NCBI GenBank assembly: GCA_004292955.1
Contig: RDXX01000034.1
Span: 1-56,025 of the forward strand
Direction: 5' to 3'
Length of the DNA stretch: 56,025 bases
From: Oscillatoriales cyanobacterium
Lineage (GTDB): Bacteria; Cyanobacteriota; Cyanobacteriia; Cyanobacteriales; Microcoleaceae
A model generated the notes under the pieces. The model was not told the origin of the DNA and made no database searches. It saw nothing but the letters and a program-made list of their open reading frames with translations. The position numbers and the translations under genes were made by a program. Position 1 is the stretch's first letter. Each line of letters opens with the position of its first letter. This document shows, in pieces, positions 17,974-26,488 of the stretch.

Positions 17974-18345
17974 CTACCTTACTCTGGGAAGCGTACCCAA
18001 AACCTGATACAGCAAAGAGTTAATGAAAGCGAGGGCTAGAGCACCAAGCAAAGCACTCCAAATTCCCCACCGCAATCTAAATCCTTCGACTAGCCAAGCC
18101 GCCAAGCCAAAGATAGCAGCGTTGATAACAATCATAAACAAACCAACAGTTACCAATAAAGCTGGAAAGCCCAAAACTACAAAAACTGGTCGCACTAAAG
18201 CATTCAGCAATCCAAAAACTGCCGCCGAAACCATCGCTTTGCCAAAACTGTCAATATCCACGCCTATGGGTAACTTGGAAATAATAAAAAAGCTCACAGA
18301 TGTTACCAACCAAGCAATTACCAGCGAAACGATATCTATGTGCAC
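17974..18345 (-). CDS. Phage-holin-like (DUF/PF04020 type) membrane protein
   Basis: A 123-residue protein with four hydrophobic segments (about 5-25, 38-58, 62-85 and 93-115). NALVRPVFVVLGFPALLVTVGLF, shown here by its core LVRPVFVVLGFP, is the hallmark of the four-helix PF04020 family. Despite the family name this is a chromosomal membrane protein common in cyanobacteria, with no lytic partner here. It is 20 bases downstream of ychF on the same strand and could be co-transcribed. Confidence 0.82.
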   Translation of the reverse strand: MHIDIVSLVIAWLVTSVSFFIISKLPIGVDIDSFGKAMVSAAVFGLLNALVRPVFVVLGFPALLVTVGLFMIVINAAIFGLAAWLVEGFRLRWGIWSALLGALALAFINSLLYQVLGTLPRVR

Positions 18346-18365
18346 GTGCTTATCTCCTTAAAAGA

Positions 18366-19457
18366 CTAAACATTAAATCGGAACAACAGCACATCCCCCT
18401 CTTGTACAACATACTCTTTTCCTTCACTGCGAACTAAGCCTTTTTCCTTAGCTGCATTCATCGCACCGGTAGCCACCAAATCTTCATAAGCTACAGTTTC
18501 GGCCCGGATGAAACCCCGCTCAAAATCAGAGTGAATTACCCCCGCAGCTTGTGGCGCTAACATTCCTGCGATAATCGTCCAAGCGCGAGTTTCCTTCGGC
18601 CCGCTAGTGAAATAAGTCCGCAAACCCAATAATTCGTAAGTAGCTCGAATCAAAGATTTTAAGCCACCTTCTGTTACCCCCAGAGATTCGAGGAAATCAG
18701 CTCGTTCTTCCTCTGGTAGTTCTACCAATTCTGACTCAACTTGCGCCGAAACTATGACAACCTTAGCATTTTCTGCTTCTGCTATTTCCCGGACTTGTTC
18801 GACATAGCTATTTCCGGTTCCCAATTCGTCTTCAGACACGTTCGCTGCATAGATGATCGGCTTGTTTGTTAACAATTCTAAACCTTTAACTAATTCTGCT
18901 TCTTCGTCAGTTAAACTGGTCTGGCGTACTGGTTTTTCTGCATTCAAAACCACGACCAATTTTTCAAGGATGTTTACTTCTGCTTGAGCTTCCTTGTTGT
19001 TGCGGGCTTGTTTGCGAGTGCGATCGAGTCGGCGTTCAATTTGAGCTAAATCTGCTAAAATTAATTCGAGATTGATAATGTCAATATCTCGCTGGGGATC
19101 GACAGAACCGGAAACGTGAATGATATCATCATTGTCAAAACAGCGGACAACATGGACGATCGCATCTACAGCCCGAATGTGAGACAAAAACTGATTTCCC
19201 AGCCCTTCGCCCTGACTCGCACCCTTCACCAAACCTGCAATATCGACAAACTCCATCCGCGTGGGCACAGTTTGCACAGAATTGGAAATATTGCTCAGCA
19301 CCTTCAACCGTTCGTCGGGTACTGCCACGATACCGGTATTTGGCTCGATCGTACAAAAAGGAAAATTAGCAGCAGTCGCCTTGGCATTAGCCACCAAAGC
19401 ATTAAACAGAGTAGATTTGCCAACATTAGGCAGTCCGACAATTCCGGCGGTAAGCAT
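18366..19457 (-). CDS. ychF: Redox-regulated P-loop ATPase YchF (OLA1)
   Basis: An Obg-family ATPase that binds ribosomes and affects translation and oxidative stress. The 363 residues contain the G1 motif GLPNVGKSTLFNAL at the N-terminus, G3 DIAGLVKGASQGEGLGNQFL, a coiled-coil insert (residues about 130-170), and the C-terminal TGS-like domain ending VQEGDVLLFRFNV. The motif replacing NKxD gives ATP rather than GTP preference in the family. Length and motifs are normal. Confidence 0.96.
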   Translation of the reverse strand: MLTAGIVGLPNVGKSTLFNALVANAKATAANFPFCTIEPNTGIVAVPDERLKVLSNISNSVQTVPTRMEFVDIAGLVKGASQGEGLGNQFLSHIRAVDAIVHVVRCFDNDDIIHVSGSVDPQRDIDIINLELILADLAQIERRLDRTRKQARNNKEAQAEVNILEKLVVVLNAEKPVRQTSLTDEEAELVKGLELLTNKPIIYAANVSEDELGTGNSYVEQVREIAEAENAKVVIVSAQVESELVELPEEERADFLESLGVTEGGLKSLIRATYELLGLRTYFTSGPKETRAWTIIAGMLAPQAAGVIHSDFERGFIRAETVAYEDLVATGAMNAAKEKGLVRSEGKEYVVQEGDVLLFRFNV

Positions 19458-19727
19458 AGCTATTTAGAAACATATCACTGTTTCAAAATATCATAAGTAT
19501 CCGCAATATATTGGACAAGCCACCCCAAATCTCAAGCCTGTGTTCGGCTAAATATCTAACTTGAGGTAGATGGCTGAACGGTTCACAAGTGGTTTCCCAA
19601 AAAAGCGATCGCCCGAAACCTCTCCCTGTCCCTTATTTATCAACAAATTGGGTCCTGGGCAAGAAACTCGGTTTGGGCGATCGACCTTACAAATTCTGTT
19701 AAACTTCCCGAAGCACTAAAACATAAT

Positions 19728-19979
19728 TTAGATTGGTTCAGGGATTGTCTGAGGAATAGGCCCCGGAACTGTTTGAGGAATCGGAGAAGGCACAGTTTCC
19801 GGCACCGGTTCAGGAATTGGCTGCGGAATTGGCGCAGGTACCGGTTCCGGTACTATCCCGGGAATCGGTTCGGGAACGGGGCCAGGCACCGGTGGCGATG
19901 CCGGTATAATAGTCGGCAGCCCGGGTTCGGTACCGGGAATCTGTGGCCCGGGAAACGGATCGGAAGTGGGATAAATCAT
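19728..19979 (-). CDS. Small Pro-rich repeat protein (hypothetical)
   Basis: An 83-residue ORF made almost wholly of P-x-P repeats (EPIPGIVPEPVPAPIPQPIP and similar). It has ATG, an in-frame stop and no signal peptide. Composition resembles Pro-rich linkers. It may be a real disordered peptide, the remnant of a larger wall-associated protein, or a low-complexity artefact. Gly/Pro codons vary between repeats, so it is not a simple DNA microsatellite. Confidence 0.4.
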   Translation of the reverse strand: MIYPTSDPFPGPQIPGTEPGLPTIIPASPPVPGPVPEPIPGIVPEPVPAPIPQPIPEPVPETVPSPIPQTVPGPIPQTIPEPI

Positions 19980-20337
19980 GTTAGTGTTTAGCTCAGCTAA
20001 TAGAGATGTTAAAAAAACAATTGGTCACCAATTCCAGTTATCTTTTAAAACAAAAACAACCGATTTGTGGTATTGGTTAATTAGAGTTGACAGACTTGAA
20101 AAACACCTTAAATTTATCTGCGTCTATCTGCCTTCATCTGCGGTTTTACTCTCAATCAAATATTTATGAGCTAGTTTATTATATTAAAATCAAAACAGTG
20201 GCTAACACATCTATCTAAATACCGAAAATTAACTGTTATGTCCGCCTAAAATTATGCCTTGAGTATTAGGGAATATCCCAAGCCAGATCCAGTGAGTCAT
20301 CCCCAATCTCAAATCTCAAATCTCAAATCTCAAATGG
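19980..20337. other. Intergenic region with dispersed and tandem repeats
   Basis: 20101-20168 (ATCTGCGTCTATCTGCC.., CTCAATCAAATATTTATG) matches 24187-24265 and more loosely 53222-53275. 20307-20336 is a (CTCAAAT) period-7 array. No ORF is credible. Confidence 0.65.
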
Positions 20338-20451
20338 TATAGCGGTTCTCGAAAAAATGAGCTATGCCCAATGCCCAATGCCCAATGCCCAATGCCCTAT
20401 GCCCAATGCCCTATGCCCACGACTACTTGATCTTTCTGAGAAAGGCTATAT
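20338..20451. mobile_element. MITE-like palindromic element, family 1, copy C
   Basis: Left end TATAGCGGTTCTCGAAAAAA; right end TCTTTCTGAGAAAGGCTATA. The centre is a (CCCAATG) period-7 array. It supplies an ATG in frame with the decarboxylase, which would add 33 repeat-coded residues; I reject that start. Confidence 0.78.
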
Positions 20452-20455
20452 AAGC

Positions 20456-22000
20456 GTGTCAGTACCAAACTCTCAACAACAAACACCCCTATTAGATGCG
20501 CTGCGCGATCGCACAAACCACCATCACAGCCCATTCTACGCCCCCGGACACAAACGCGGACAAGGCATTTCAGGGCCGTTAGTTGACTTATTCGGTGCCG
20601 CAGTATTTCGCTCAGATTTGCCCGAATTGCCAGAATTAGACAATCTCTTCAACCCAGAGGGCGTAATTGCCGAAGCTCAAAATTTAGCGGCTTCGGCTTT
20701 TGGCGCCGAACATACTCGGTTTTTAGCAAACGGTTCGACTTGCGGAATCATGGCGGCAATTGTCGCGACTTGCGGGCCGGGAGATAAAATTATCTTGCCT
20801 CGAAACATCCATCAATCGGCAATTTCTGGTTTGATTTTATCCGGTGCAATTCCCATTTTTGTCAATCCCGAATACAACCCGGATTGGGATATTGCCAACA
20901 GCATCACCCCAGAAGCAGCAGCAGCAGCCCTAAAACAACATCCCGACGCAAAAGCAGTAATGGTCGTCTACCCTACTTATCACGGCGTTTGTGGAGATTT
21001 GCGGGCGATCGCCAAAATTACCCATCAATACAACATCCCGTTATTAGTAGACGAAGCCCACGGCGCCCACTTTAACTTTCATCCAGACTTACCAGAACCA
21101 GCCCTATCCGCCGGGGCAGATTTAACAGTACAATCAATCCACAAAACCCTCGGTGCAATGACTCAAGCATCGATGTTGCACGTCAAGGGCGATCGCATAG
21201 ATATTCAAAAATTAAATAGGGCATTGCAGCTTGTACAATCCACCAGTCCCAGCTACTTATTATTAGCATCATTAGACGCCGCCCGCCAACAAATCGCACT
21301 CCACGGGAAGGAGTTAATGATGCAAACTTTAGATTTAGCTGCAAAAGCGCGATCGCACATTAGTCAAATTCCCGGCTTATCAGTTTTAGAACCGTTAAAT
21401 ACGCCCGGTTTTGTCGCACTAGACAGAACCAGGCTAACAGTAAAAGTATCCGATTTAGGAATAACAGGATTTGCGGCTGATGAAATTCTCCACTCGCAAC
21501 TCGCAGTCACCGCAGAATTACCAATGCCGCAGCATTTAACATTTATTATCAGCTTGGGAAATACAGCATCAGATATTGACAATCTGGTTAAAGGTTTCCA
21601 GAATTTAACTCACAATTTAGGAGGCGGGCACGGGGACGACGCCGGTACAACCGGGGGCGGGCAAGATGCCCACCCCACAAGAAAATTCACTCTTTGTGGA
21701 ACAGGCATCTTGCCTGTTCTTGAGAATGGTGCAAGATCTCTGTTAGGATTTCCCACTCCCTCTCTCTGCCCCCGCGAGGCCTTTTTTTCCCCAGCGGAAA
21801 CCGTAGGAATAGACCAAGCAGTCGATCGACTCAGTGCCGAACTCATCTGTCCCTACCCGCCAGGAATACCAGTTTTGATGCCCGGTGAAATCATTACCCC
21901 ACAAGCCCTTGACTACCTGCAACACATCCTTGCAGCCGGCGGCAAAATCACAGGTTGCAGCGATCCCCGCCTCCAAACTCTCAGGGTTGTGCGAAAGTAA
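20456..22000 (+). CDS. Orn/Lys/Arg decarboxylase (PLP-dependent, fold type I)
   Basis: Decarboxylates a basic amino acid, probably arginine or lysine, in polyamine metabolism. GTG at 20456 is chosen because upstream residues come from a repeat element. It has 514 residues. Seen: FYAPGHKRGQG near the start, GSTCGIMAAI, VYPTYHGVCGDL, VDEAHGAHF (Asp for the PLP ring) and SIHKTLGAMTQASML with the PLP Lys. The C-terminal part (YPPGIPVLMPGEIIT) is typical. Residues about 389-440 (nt 21620-21775) are an in-frame insert of GC-rich and palindromic repeat DNA between the large domain and the conserved C-terminal REAFFSPAE segment. Confidence 0.9.
   Translation: MSVPNSQQQTPLLDALRDRTNHHHSPFYAPGHKRGQGISGPLVDLFGAAVFRSDLPELPELDNLFNPEGVIAEAQNLAASAFGAEHTRFLANGSTCGIMAAIVATCGPGDKIILPRNIHQSAISGLILSGAIPIFVNPEYNPDWDIANSITPEAAAAALKQHPDAKAVMVVYPTYHGVCGDLRAIAKITHQYNIPLLVDEAHGAHFNFHPDLPEPALSAGADLTVQSIHKTLGAMTQASMLHVKGDRIDIQKLNRALQLVQSTSPSYLLLASLDAARQQIALHGKELMMQTLDLAAKARSHISQIPGLSVLEPLNTPGFVALDRTRLTVKVSDLGITGFAADEILHSQLAVTAELPMPQHLTFIISLGNTASDIDNLVKGFQNLTHNLGGGHGDDAGTTGGGQDAHPTRKFTLCGTGILPVLENGARSLLGFPTPSLCPREAFFSPAETVGIDQAVDRLSAELICPYPPGIPVLMPGEIITPQALDYLQHILAAGGKITGCSDPRLQTLRVVRK
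21658..21720. repeat. Palindromic GGGCAAGATGCC repeat inside a coding region
   Basis: GGGCAAGATGCCCACCCCAC and GGAACAGGCATCTTGCCTGT are inverted to one another and translated in frame within the decarboxylase. Non-coding relatives are at 16830 and 50058. Confidence 0.75.
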
Positions 22001-22068
22001 ATATTAAGACTTGGGGATAGTGGGAAATGAGGGATAGTAGGAAATGGGAAAAATCTTCCCTCTTCCCT

Positions 22069-22108
22069 TTTCCCTCTTCCTTCTTCCTTCTTCCTTCTTC
22101 CTTCCATT
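22069..22108. repeat. (CTTCCTT)n tandem repeat
   Basis: Five or more CTTCCTT/TTCCCTC units just upstream of cbiT. The same unit is found inside the ABC exporter gene at 40395-40490. Confidence 0.85.
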
Positions 22109-22120
22109 AAAAATACAACT

Positions 22121-22714
22121 ATGCTTTGGCCCTACGTCACTCCTGGTATCCCAGACGATTTATTTGAACGTTTACCGGGAATTCCCATGAGTAAGCGAGA
22201 AGTCCGACTGCTGTTACTCTCCCACCTGCGGCTGCAAGCAGATTCAGTGGTGTGGGACATCGGTGCAGGTACTGGTACGATCGCCGTAGAAACAGGTTTG
22301 CTGTGTCCCAAAGGTCGCATTATCGCCATCGAAAGGGATGAAGAAGTAGCAAGCTTGATTCGCCGAAATTGCGATCGATTCGAGATCAAAAACGTAGAAG
22401 TCATCGAAGGTAGCGCCCCTGAATGCCTCGAAAATCTCCCCGAACACCCCCACCGAGTCTGCATCGAAGGAGGGCGCCCGATTAAAATGATTCTCAAGGA
22501 AGTCTGGCGACACTTGCGCCCACAGGGTCGAGTTGTCGCCACAGCCTCGAATTTAGAGAATCTTTACGCCCTTTCCGAAAGCTTCGCCGAGTTGCAAGTC
22601 CGCAACATCGAGGTAGTCCAGTCCGCCGTCAACCGCTTGGAGACTCGGGGCTTGAGTCAAACCTTTGCCGCCGTCAATCCCATCTTTATTCTCAGCGGTG
22701 AAAAGTTGGATTAG
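22121..22714 (+). CDS. cbiT: Cobalt-precorrin-6B C15-methyltransferase (decarboxylating), CbiT
   Basis: SAM-dependent methyltransferase that methylates C15 and decarboxylates the acetate side chain in cobalamin synthesis. 197 residues fits CbiT alone, without CbiE. Seen: TPGIPDDLFERLPGIPMSK at the N-terminus, the SAM loop WDIGAGTGTIAVE (about 44-56), AIERDEE, and a C-terminal NRLETRGLSQTFAAVNP. No other cobalamin genes are nearby and no cobalamin riboswitch was recognised upstream. Confidence 0.92.
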   Translation: MLWPYVTPGIPDDLFERLPGIPMSKREVRLLLLSHLRLQADSVVWDIGAGTGTIAVETGLLCPKGRIIAIERDEEVASLIRRNCDRFEIKNVEVIEGSAPECLENLPEHPHRVCIEGGRPIKMILKEVWRHLRPQGRVVATASNLENLYALSESFAELQVRNIEVVQSAVNRLETRGLSQTFAAVNPIFILSGEKLD

Positions 22715-23143
22715 TCGTTAGTCATTAGTCATCAGTCATTAGTCCTTAGACGGAAATATTCCCACACCACATCAAAGATGGTGATGTGGGCCCGGAGGCT
22801 GTATCACTGAGAATCAAACATTAAATGCAATTCTTAACCTTTTTTACGTTAGCTTAACGTTCATAATACTTATAATAAGGCCGACCTTAGCTGGAGCGAT
22901 CGCCTGAGTTGAAATTTTGGATCGCCGGTTGAGGATGGGGGACGAACCTGTGCCTTAACCATCCTTGTATCCTTGTATCCTTGTATCCTTGCATCCCAAA
23001 TCGACCGAGCCCGCCCAAAAAACAAAATTTTAGACCATAGTTCCAACCCCCAGATTCATCTGTGGACTAAATCTAAAATCTAAAATCTAAAATCTAAAAT
23101 CTAAAATCGACTGACCTGCCGTCTCCTGTGAGAAATTCATTTT
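22715..23143. other. Intergenic region: hairpin, possible -10 box and tandem repeats
   Basis: CCACATCA and TGATGTGG (22767-22789) form an 8-bp stem with a 7-base loop, a possible cbiT terminator without a T-run. TATAAT at 22872-22877 is a candidate -10 box for cdsA. 22961-22997 is a period-8 array (TATCCTTG), and 23068-23108 a (TCTAAAA) period-7 array. No ORF is credible. Confidence 0.55.
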
Positions 23144-24061
23144 ATGCCTTGGTCTCGTATCCTGAGTGGAATAGTTGCGATCGTCCTTGCTTTGGGAATG
23201 ATTATTATGGGGGGATGGTACTTCACCCTCGGCTTTGGCGTCATCGTGTACCTAGGTCAATTGGAATATTTTCAGTTAGCCCGAGCTAAGGGCATTGCAC
23301 CTGCTGGCAAAACCACCTTAGTTGTCAGTCAAATTCTGCTGATTACTGCCGCCCTGGCGCCTCAACTCGTAGACGCCATGTTCCCCTTAGCCGGAACTTT
23401 CATCTGTTTCTATCTGTTGTTCCAACCGAAGTTATCGACGATCGCCGATATTGCCGCTTCTATTTTAGGATTGTTCTACGGCGGCTATTTGCCCAGCTAT
23501 TGGATACGGCTGCGAGTCGGACTCGATCCTGCCAATGTGGCTACAACCCAATTTTCGCAATTAGTAGCAAGCAATTTGCCCGTTAACATTTACTCGTCCC
23601 AGTCTTGGACAAGTTCCAGCAGCATATCTTTAGGATTGACTTCGCTGCTGGTGGCTTTCCTCTGCATCTGGGCCGCTGACATTGGCGCTTATTTTGTCGG
23701 CAAATTCTTCGGCCGCACTAGCCTCTCCCACATCAGCCCTAAAAAAACCGTTGAAGGTGCCGTATTTGGAGTTTGCGGCAGTATCGCCGTGGCCGCCGCC
23801 TGGTCTTGGTATTTACAATGGCCGGGGTGGCCGTATACTGGGGCAGCTTTTGGTCTGTTGATTGGCGTTGCTAGCTTGTTGGGAGATTTAACTGAGTCGA
23901 TGATGAAGCGAGACGCCGGCGTTAAGGATTCGGGACAGTTGATTCCCGGTCACGGCGGCATTCTCGATCGCACTGACAGTTATGTTTTTACCGCACCCTT
24001 AGTCTACTATTTTGTGACTTTGTTATTGCCCGCGATCGACTCTTATCTCATCGCCCGCTAA
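23144..24061 (+). CDS. cdsA: Phosphatidate cytidylyltransferase
   Basis: Makes CDP-diacylglycerol from phosphatidic acid and CTP, the precursor of phosphatidylglycerol, which photosystem II needs. The 305-residue integral membrane protein has about eight hydrophobic segments. The CDS signature is complete near the C-terminus: SMMKRDAGVKDSGQLIPGHG followed by GILDR. ADIGAYFVGKFFGR and ISPKKTVEG are also family motifs. ATG at 23144. Confidence 0.96.
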   Translation: MPWSRILSGIVAIVLALGMIIMGGWYFTLGFGVIVYLGQLEYFQLARAKGIAPAGKTTLVVSQILLITAALAPQLVDAMFPLAGTFICFYLLFQPKLSTIADIAASILGLFYGGYLPSYWIRLRVGLDPANVATTQFSQLVASNLPVNIYSSQSWTSSSSISLGLTSLLVAFLCIWAADIGAYFVGKFFGRTSLSHISPKKTVEGAVFGVCGSIAVAAAWSWYLQWPGWPYTGAAFGLLIGVASLLGDLTESMMKRDAGVKDSGQLIPGHGGILDRTDSYVFTAPLVYYFVTLLLPAIDSYLIAR

Positions 24062-24186
24062 TTGGTCATTGGTCATTGATAACTCTTAACTCATCCCAGA
24101 GTTACCGTTGCGAGTCACGCACGCGATGCAATCATCCGCGCAGAAAGCAATCTCACAAAACAAGATTGCACTCGCAAACTTTCCTC

Positions 24187-24265
24187 TCTTGAAATTTATC
24201 TGCGTCCATCTCCGTCGATCTGCCTTAAATCTGCGGTTGAGTTATCAATCAAAGATTTATGCAAT
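24187..24265. repeat. Dispersed TCTGCG-type intergenic repeat
   Basis: ATTTATCTGCGTCCATCTCC and the AATCTGCGGTTGAGTTATCAATCAAAG stretch, given here by AATCTGCGGTTGAG, match 20101-20168 closely and resemble 53222-53275 in inverse orientation. Non-coding. Confidence 0.6.
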
Positions 24266-24301
24266 TCAAGTTTGCAGACTCAAAACATCTTCCCTTCTCC
24301 T

Positions 24302-25099
24302 TTAAGGCAAAACTCTAATTGAACCCCGACAAACAATCTCCCCCGGACTCAAAATCAACTCATCAATTGCAACTTCCTGTCCGAAATCAATTTTAAAATC
24401 CTTGAAATCACTGCTCTTGATTTCTCCATTGACTTCGATTTCCGGTACTTCAAACATCAATTCGCGACCGCTAGCAATCCGCAAACCAGTCCGCAATACA
24501 ACAGGAATTTGCGTACCCCCAGCGCGCAAAATTGTCGCCACCAGCGTCAACTTCCCCGCCTCAATTTCGATCTGCGAATTTTCCAACTTCAGCGACTTTT
24601 CGCTATCTGTCAGCGGCAACATTGGCAGCAAAAATTCACTCAAAGCATCCGCCAGCAAAGGCGCTTTCAGCGACGCATTCAAATCCGCTTGAGAGAGCCT
24701 CAAAACGCCAGTCACGGGAACCGATTCGAGCAGGCGCAGTGGTTTGCCTTTGAGAGCTTGACCGAGGTTGATGCGAATCCCACAGCCCTCTAGGGCAACC
24801 TCTGTTAGGTGTAATCCTTTATACACGGCACCGCGAGCCGCTGCCGTTACTTTGGGGATTGCACCGCTGAAAATTTGTCGATCGCTCCCCTCAATTTTCA
24901 CCTTCAACTCATCAACCTGCTGAACTTGCGATCGCAGCAACAACTGCACCGCCGGAGACAGCACCGAACTTGCGATCCGGCTGCCTTGGCTCGGCGGCGG
25001 TGTCTCCCCTTCCTCGTCGAGGTTGGCAGTCCCACCAGAGCTGGCCGCAGTAGCTATATTGTCAAATAAAAGAGAGTGGCGATCGACAGTCATAAACAA
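24302..25099 (-). CDS. DUF2993 (LmeA-like) protein
   Basis: A 265-residue protein with the DUF2993 pattern: LLRSQVQQVDELKVKIEGSD, RGAVYKGLHLTEVALEGCGI and a C-terminal FGQEVAIDELILSPGEIVCRG (core VAIDELILSPG). The family binds lipid or mannan-type substrates in actinobacteria; the cyanobacterial role is unknown. There is no signal peptide; the first 35 residues are Ser/Gly-rich. A start two codons later (MTVDRHS) is equally possible. Confidence 0.8.
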   Translation of the reverse strand: MFMTVDRHSLLFDNIATAASSGGTANLDEEGETPPPSQGSRIASSVLSPAVQLLLRSQVQQVDELKVKIEGSDRQIFSGAIPKVTAAARGAVYKGLHLTEVALEGCGIRINLGQALKGKPLRLLESVPVTGVLRLSQADLNASLKAPLLADALSEFLLPMLPLTDSEKSLKLENSQIEIEAGKLTLVATILRAGGTQIPVVLRTGLRIASGRELMFEVPEIEVNGEIKSSDFKDFKIDFGQEVAIDELILSPGEIVCRGSIRVLP

Positions 25100-25693
25100 T
25101 TTGAAAATTACAAACCTTAATATTCAAACACAAAAATTTAACTATTAACGAGCGCATCCCGTCTCACAAACCCGGTTTATACAAAGAAATATCGCCCTCA
25201 ACCTCGGATTTTCCCTAAGAACGGGTTGATGAACCCACCTCGTGACATACTCCAGAAGCCGAAATCAGACATCAGCAACGCCTGAAGCAGAAAAAATCTC
25301 ACCCTTCCCCCCTCAGGCTTTCTCCTGAGTTTGCCAGTTGTGCGATCCCGAGGGAAATTTCGCGATCGAGCGTATAAAATTAACCAGCAGTACTGGTTTT
25401 ATGGTAGTGTTAGTTAATGGTCGTGTCAGACCCACACATTTTAAATCAGCAACAAACCAACGGTGCAGGCAATAGCCTCCCGCGAGTCTTTTCCTCGTAG
25501 TTTTTGCACAACATTCAGGGTTATGCCATAAGGACAATCTGCACCAGGCGCAACGCCCTGCAAGGATTGGTTAGCAAACATTAGAATTTCTTCCCAACCA
25601 GGAATTGAACATTGGTAGCATCGGTTAATCCATTAACCGTGTCGTATTTCCTCCCTCCACCGCTCGGGTGTTGGGGCTTTCCACATTCCCGTC
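25100..25693. other. Long intergenic region, no supportable gene
   Basis: About 590 bases between divergent DUF2993 and rluB genes. A 74-codon minus-strand frame (25313-25537) exists but has no recognisable motif, an unusual Cys/Trp/Arg-rich composition and no good Shine-Dalgarno. Short hairpins occur (for example CAGTACTG at 25390, CAGGCTTTCTCCTGA at 25313). No tRNA or known riboswitch was recognised. Confidence 0.5.
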
Positions 25694-26488
25694 ATGTCTG
25701 ATGAAAGGCTGCAAAAAATCCTCGCCCAGTGGGGCATTGCCTCTCGCCGTCTTGCAGAACAGATGATTGTAGCTGGACGAGTCCGGGTTAATGGCAATAT
25801 TGTTCGTTTAGGACAAAAGGCGAATCCCGATCGCGATTTCATCGAAGTCGATGGAGTCCCAGTGAAACCAACAGATAGACCGGCAGAGGTCTATCTGTTG
25901 CTCAACAAACCCGCAGGCGTAGTTTCTACTTGCAGCGATCCCAGGGCGCGATCGAAAGTTCTCGACTTGCTGCCGCCCAAACTGCGATCTGGTCAAGGCA
26001 TCCATCCCGTAGGACGCTTAGATGCAGATTCCACAGGCGCCCTATTGCTCACCAATGATGGTAAGCTGACATTTTGTTTGACCCATCCGCGTCACTCGAT
26101 CGCCAAAACTTATCAAGTTTGGGTGCTCGGCGATCCCCCGGAACCCATACTACAAGCGTGGCGTCAGGGCATTATCTTGTCCGGTAGAAAAACATTACCC
26201 GCGAAAGTTAGAGTTATCGATCGCGCGAGAGACCAAACTCTGTTAGAAGTAATTCTATCAGAAGGGAGAAACCGACAGATTCGGCGCACCGCCGAGCAGT
26301 TGGGATATCCAGTGGTGCGCCTGCACCGCACAGCCATTGGCCCGATTCAATTGCAGCCCCCCGCAGGGCCGATATTGGCACCGGGCTGCTACCGACCCCT
26401 AGAAGATTCAGAAATTATTTTTTTATGGAATCTAGTCAACCTAACATCAATAAGCGTGCCAGTGAATCCCCAGGAGCACAGCATATGA
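25694..26488 (+). CDS. rluB: Ribosomal large-subunit pseudouridine synthase B
   Basis: Converts a uridine of 23S rRNA to pseudouridine (RsuA/RluB/E/F family). It has an S4 RNA-binding domain (residues about 3-50, RLQKILAQWGIASRRLAEQM), then the catalytic domain with LLLNKPAGVVST and GRLDADSTGALLLTNDG holding the catalytic Asp near residue 108, and EGRNRQIRRTAEQLGYPVVR. The last codons overlap the next gene's ATG (ATGA), indicating translational coupling. Confidence 0.93.
   Translation: MSDERLQKILAQWGIASRRLAEQMIVAGRVRVNGNIVRLGQKANPDRDFIEVDGVPVKPTDRPAEVYLLLNKPAGVVSTCSDPRARSKVLDLLPPKLRSGQGIHPVGRLDADSTGALLLTNDGKLTFCLTHPRHSIAKTYQVWVLGDPPEPILQAWRQGIILSGRKTLPAKVRVIDRARDQTLLEVILSEGRNRQIRRTAEQLGYPVVRLHRTAIGPIQLQPPAGPILAPGCYRPLEDSEIIFLWNLVNLTSISVPVNPQEHSI

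Noticed and set aside
22741..22880. Cobalamin or other riboswitch near cbiT/cdsA
   Set aside because: A simple hairpin and a -10-like box are present, but no conserved riboswitch core could be recognised.
25313..25537. 74-codon minus-strand frame between DUF2993 and rluB
   Set aside because: No recognisable motif, odd composition, weak start signal; kept only as a note in the intergenic entry.
26425..26484. Upstream ATG for the RodZ-like gene
   Set aside because: It lies 64 bases inside rluB; ATG 26485 has a better Shine-Dalgarno and the four-base overlap typical of coupled genes.
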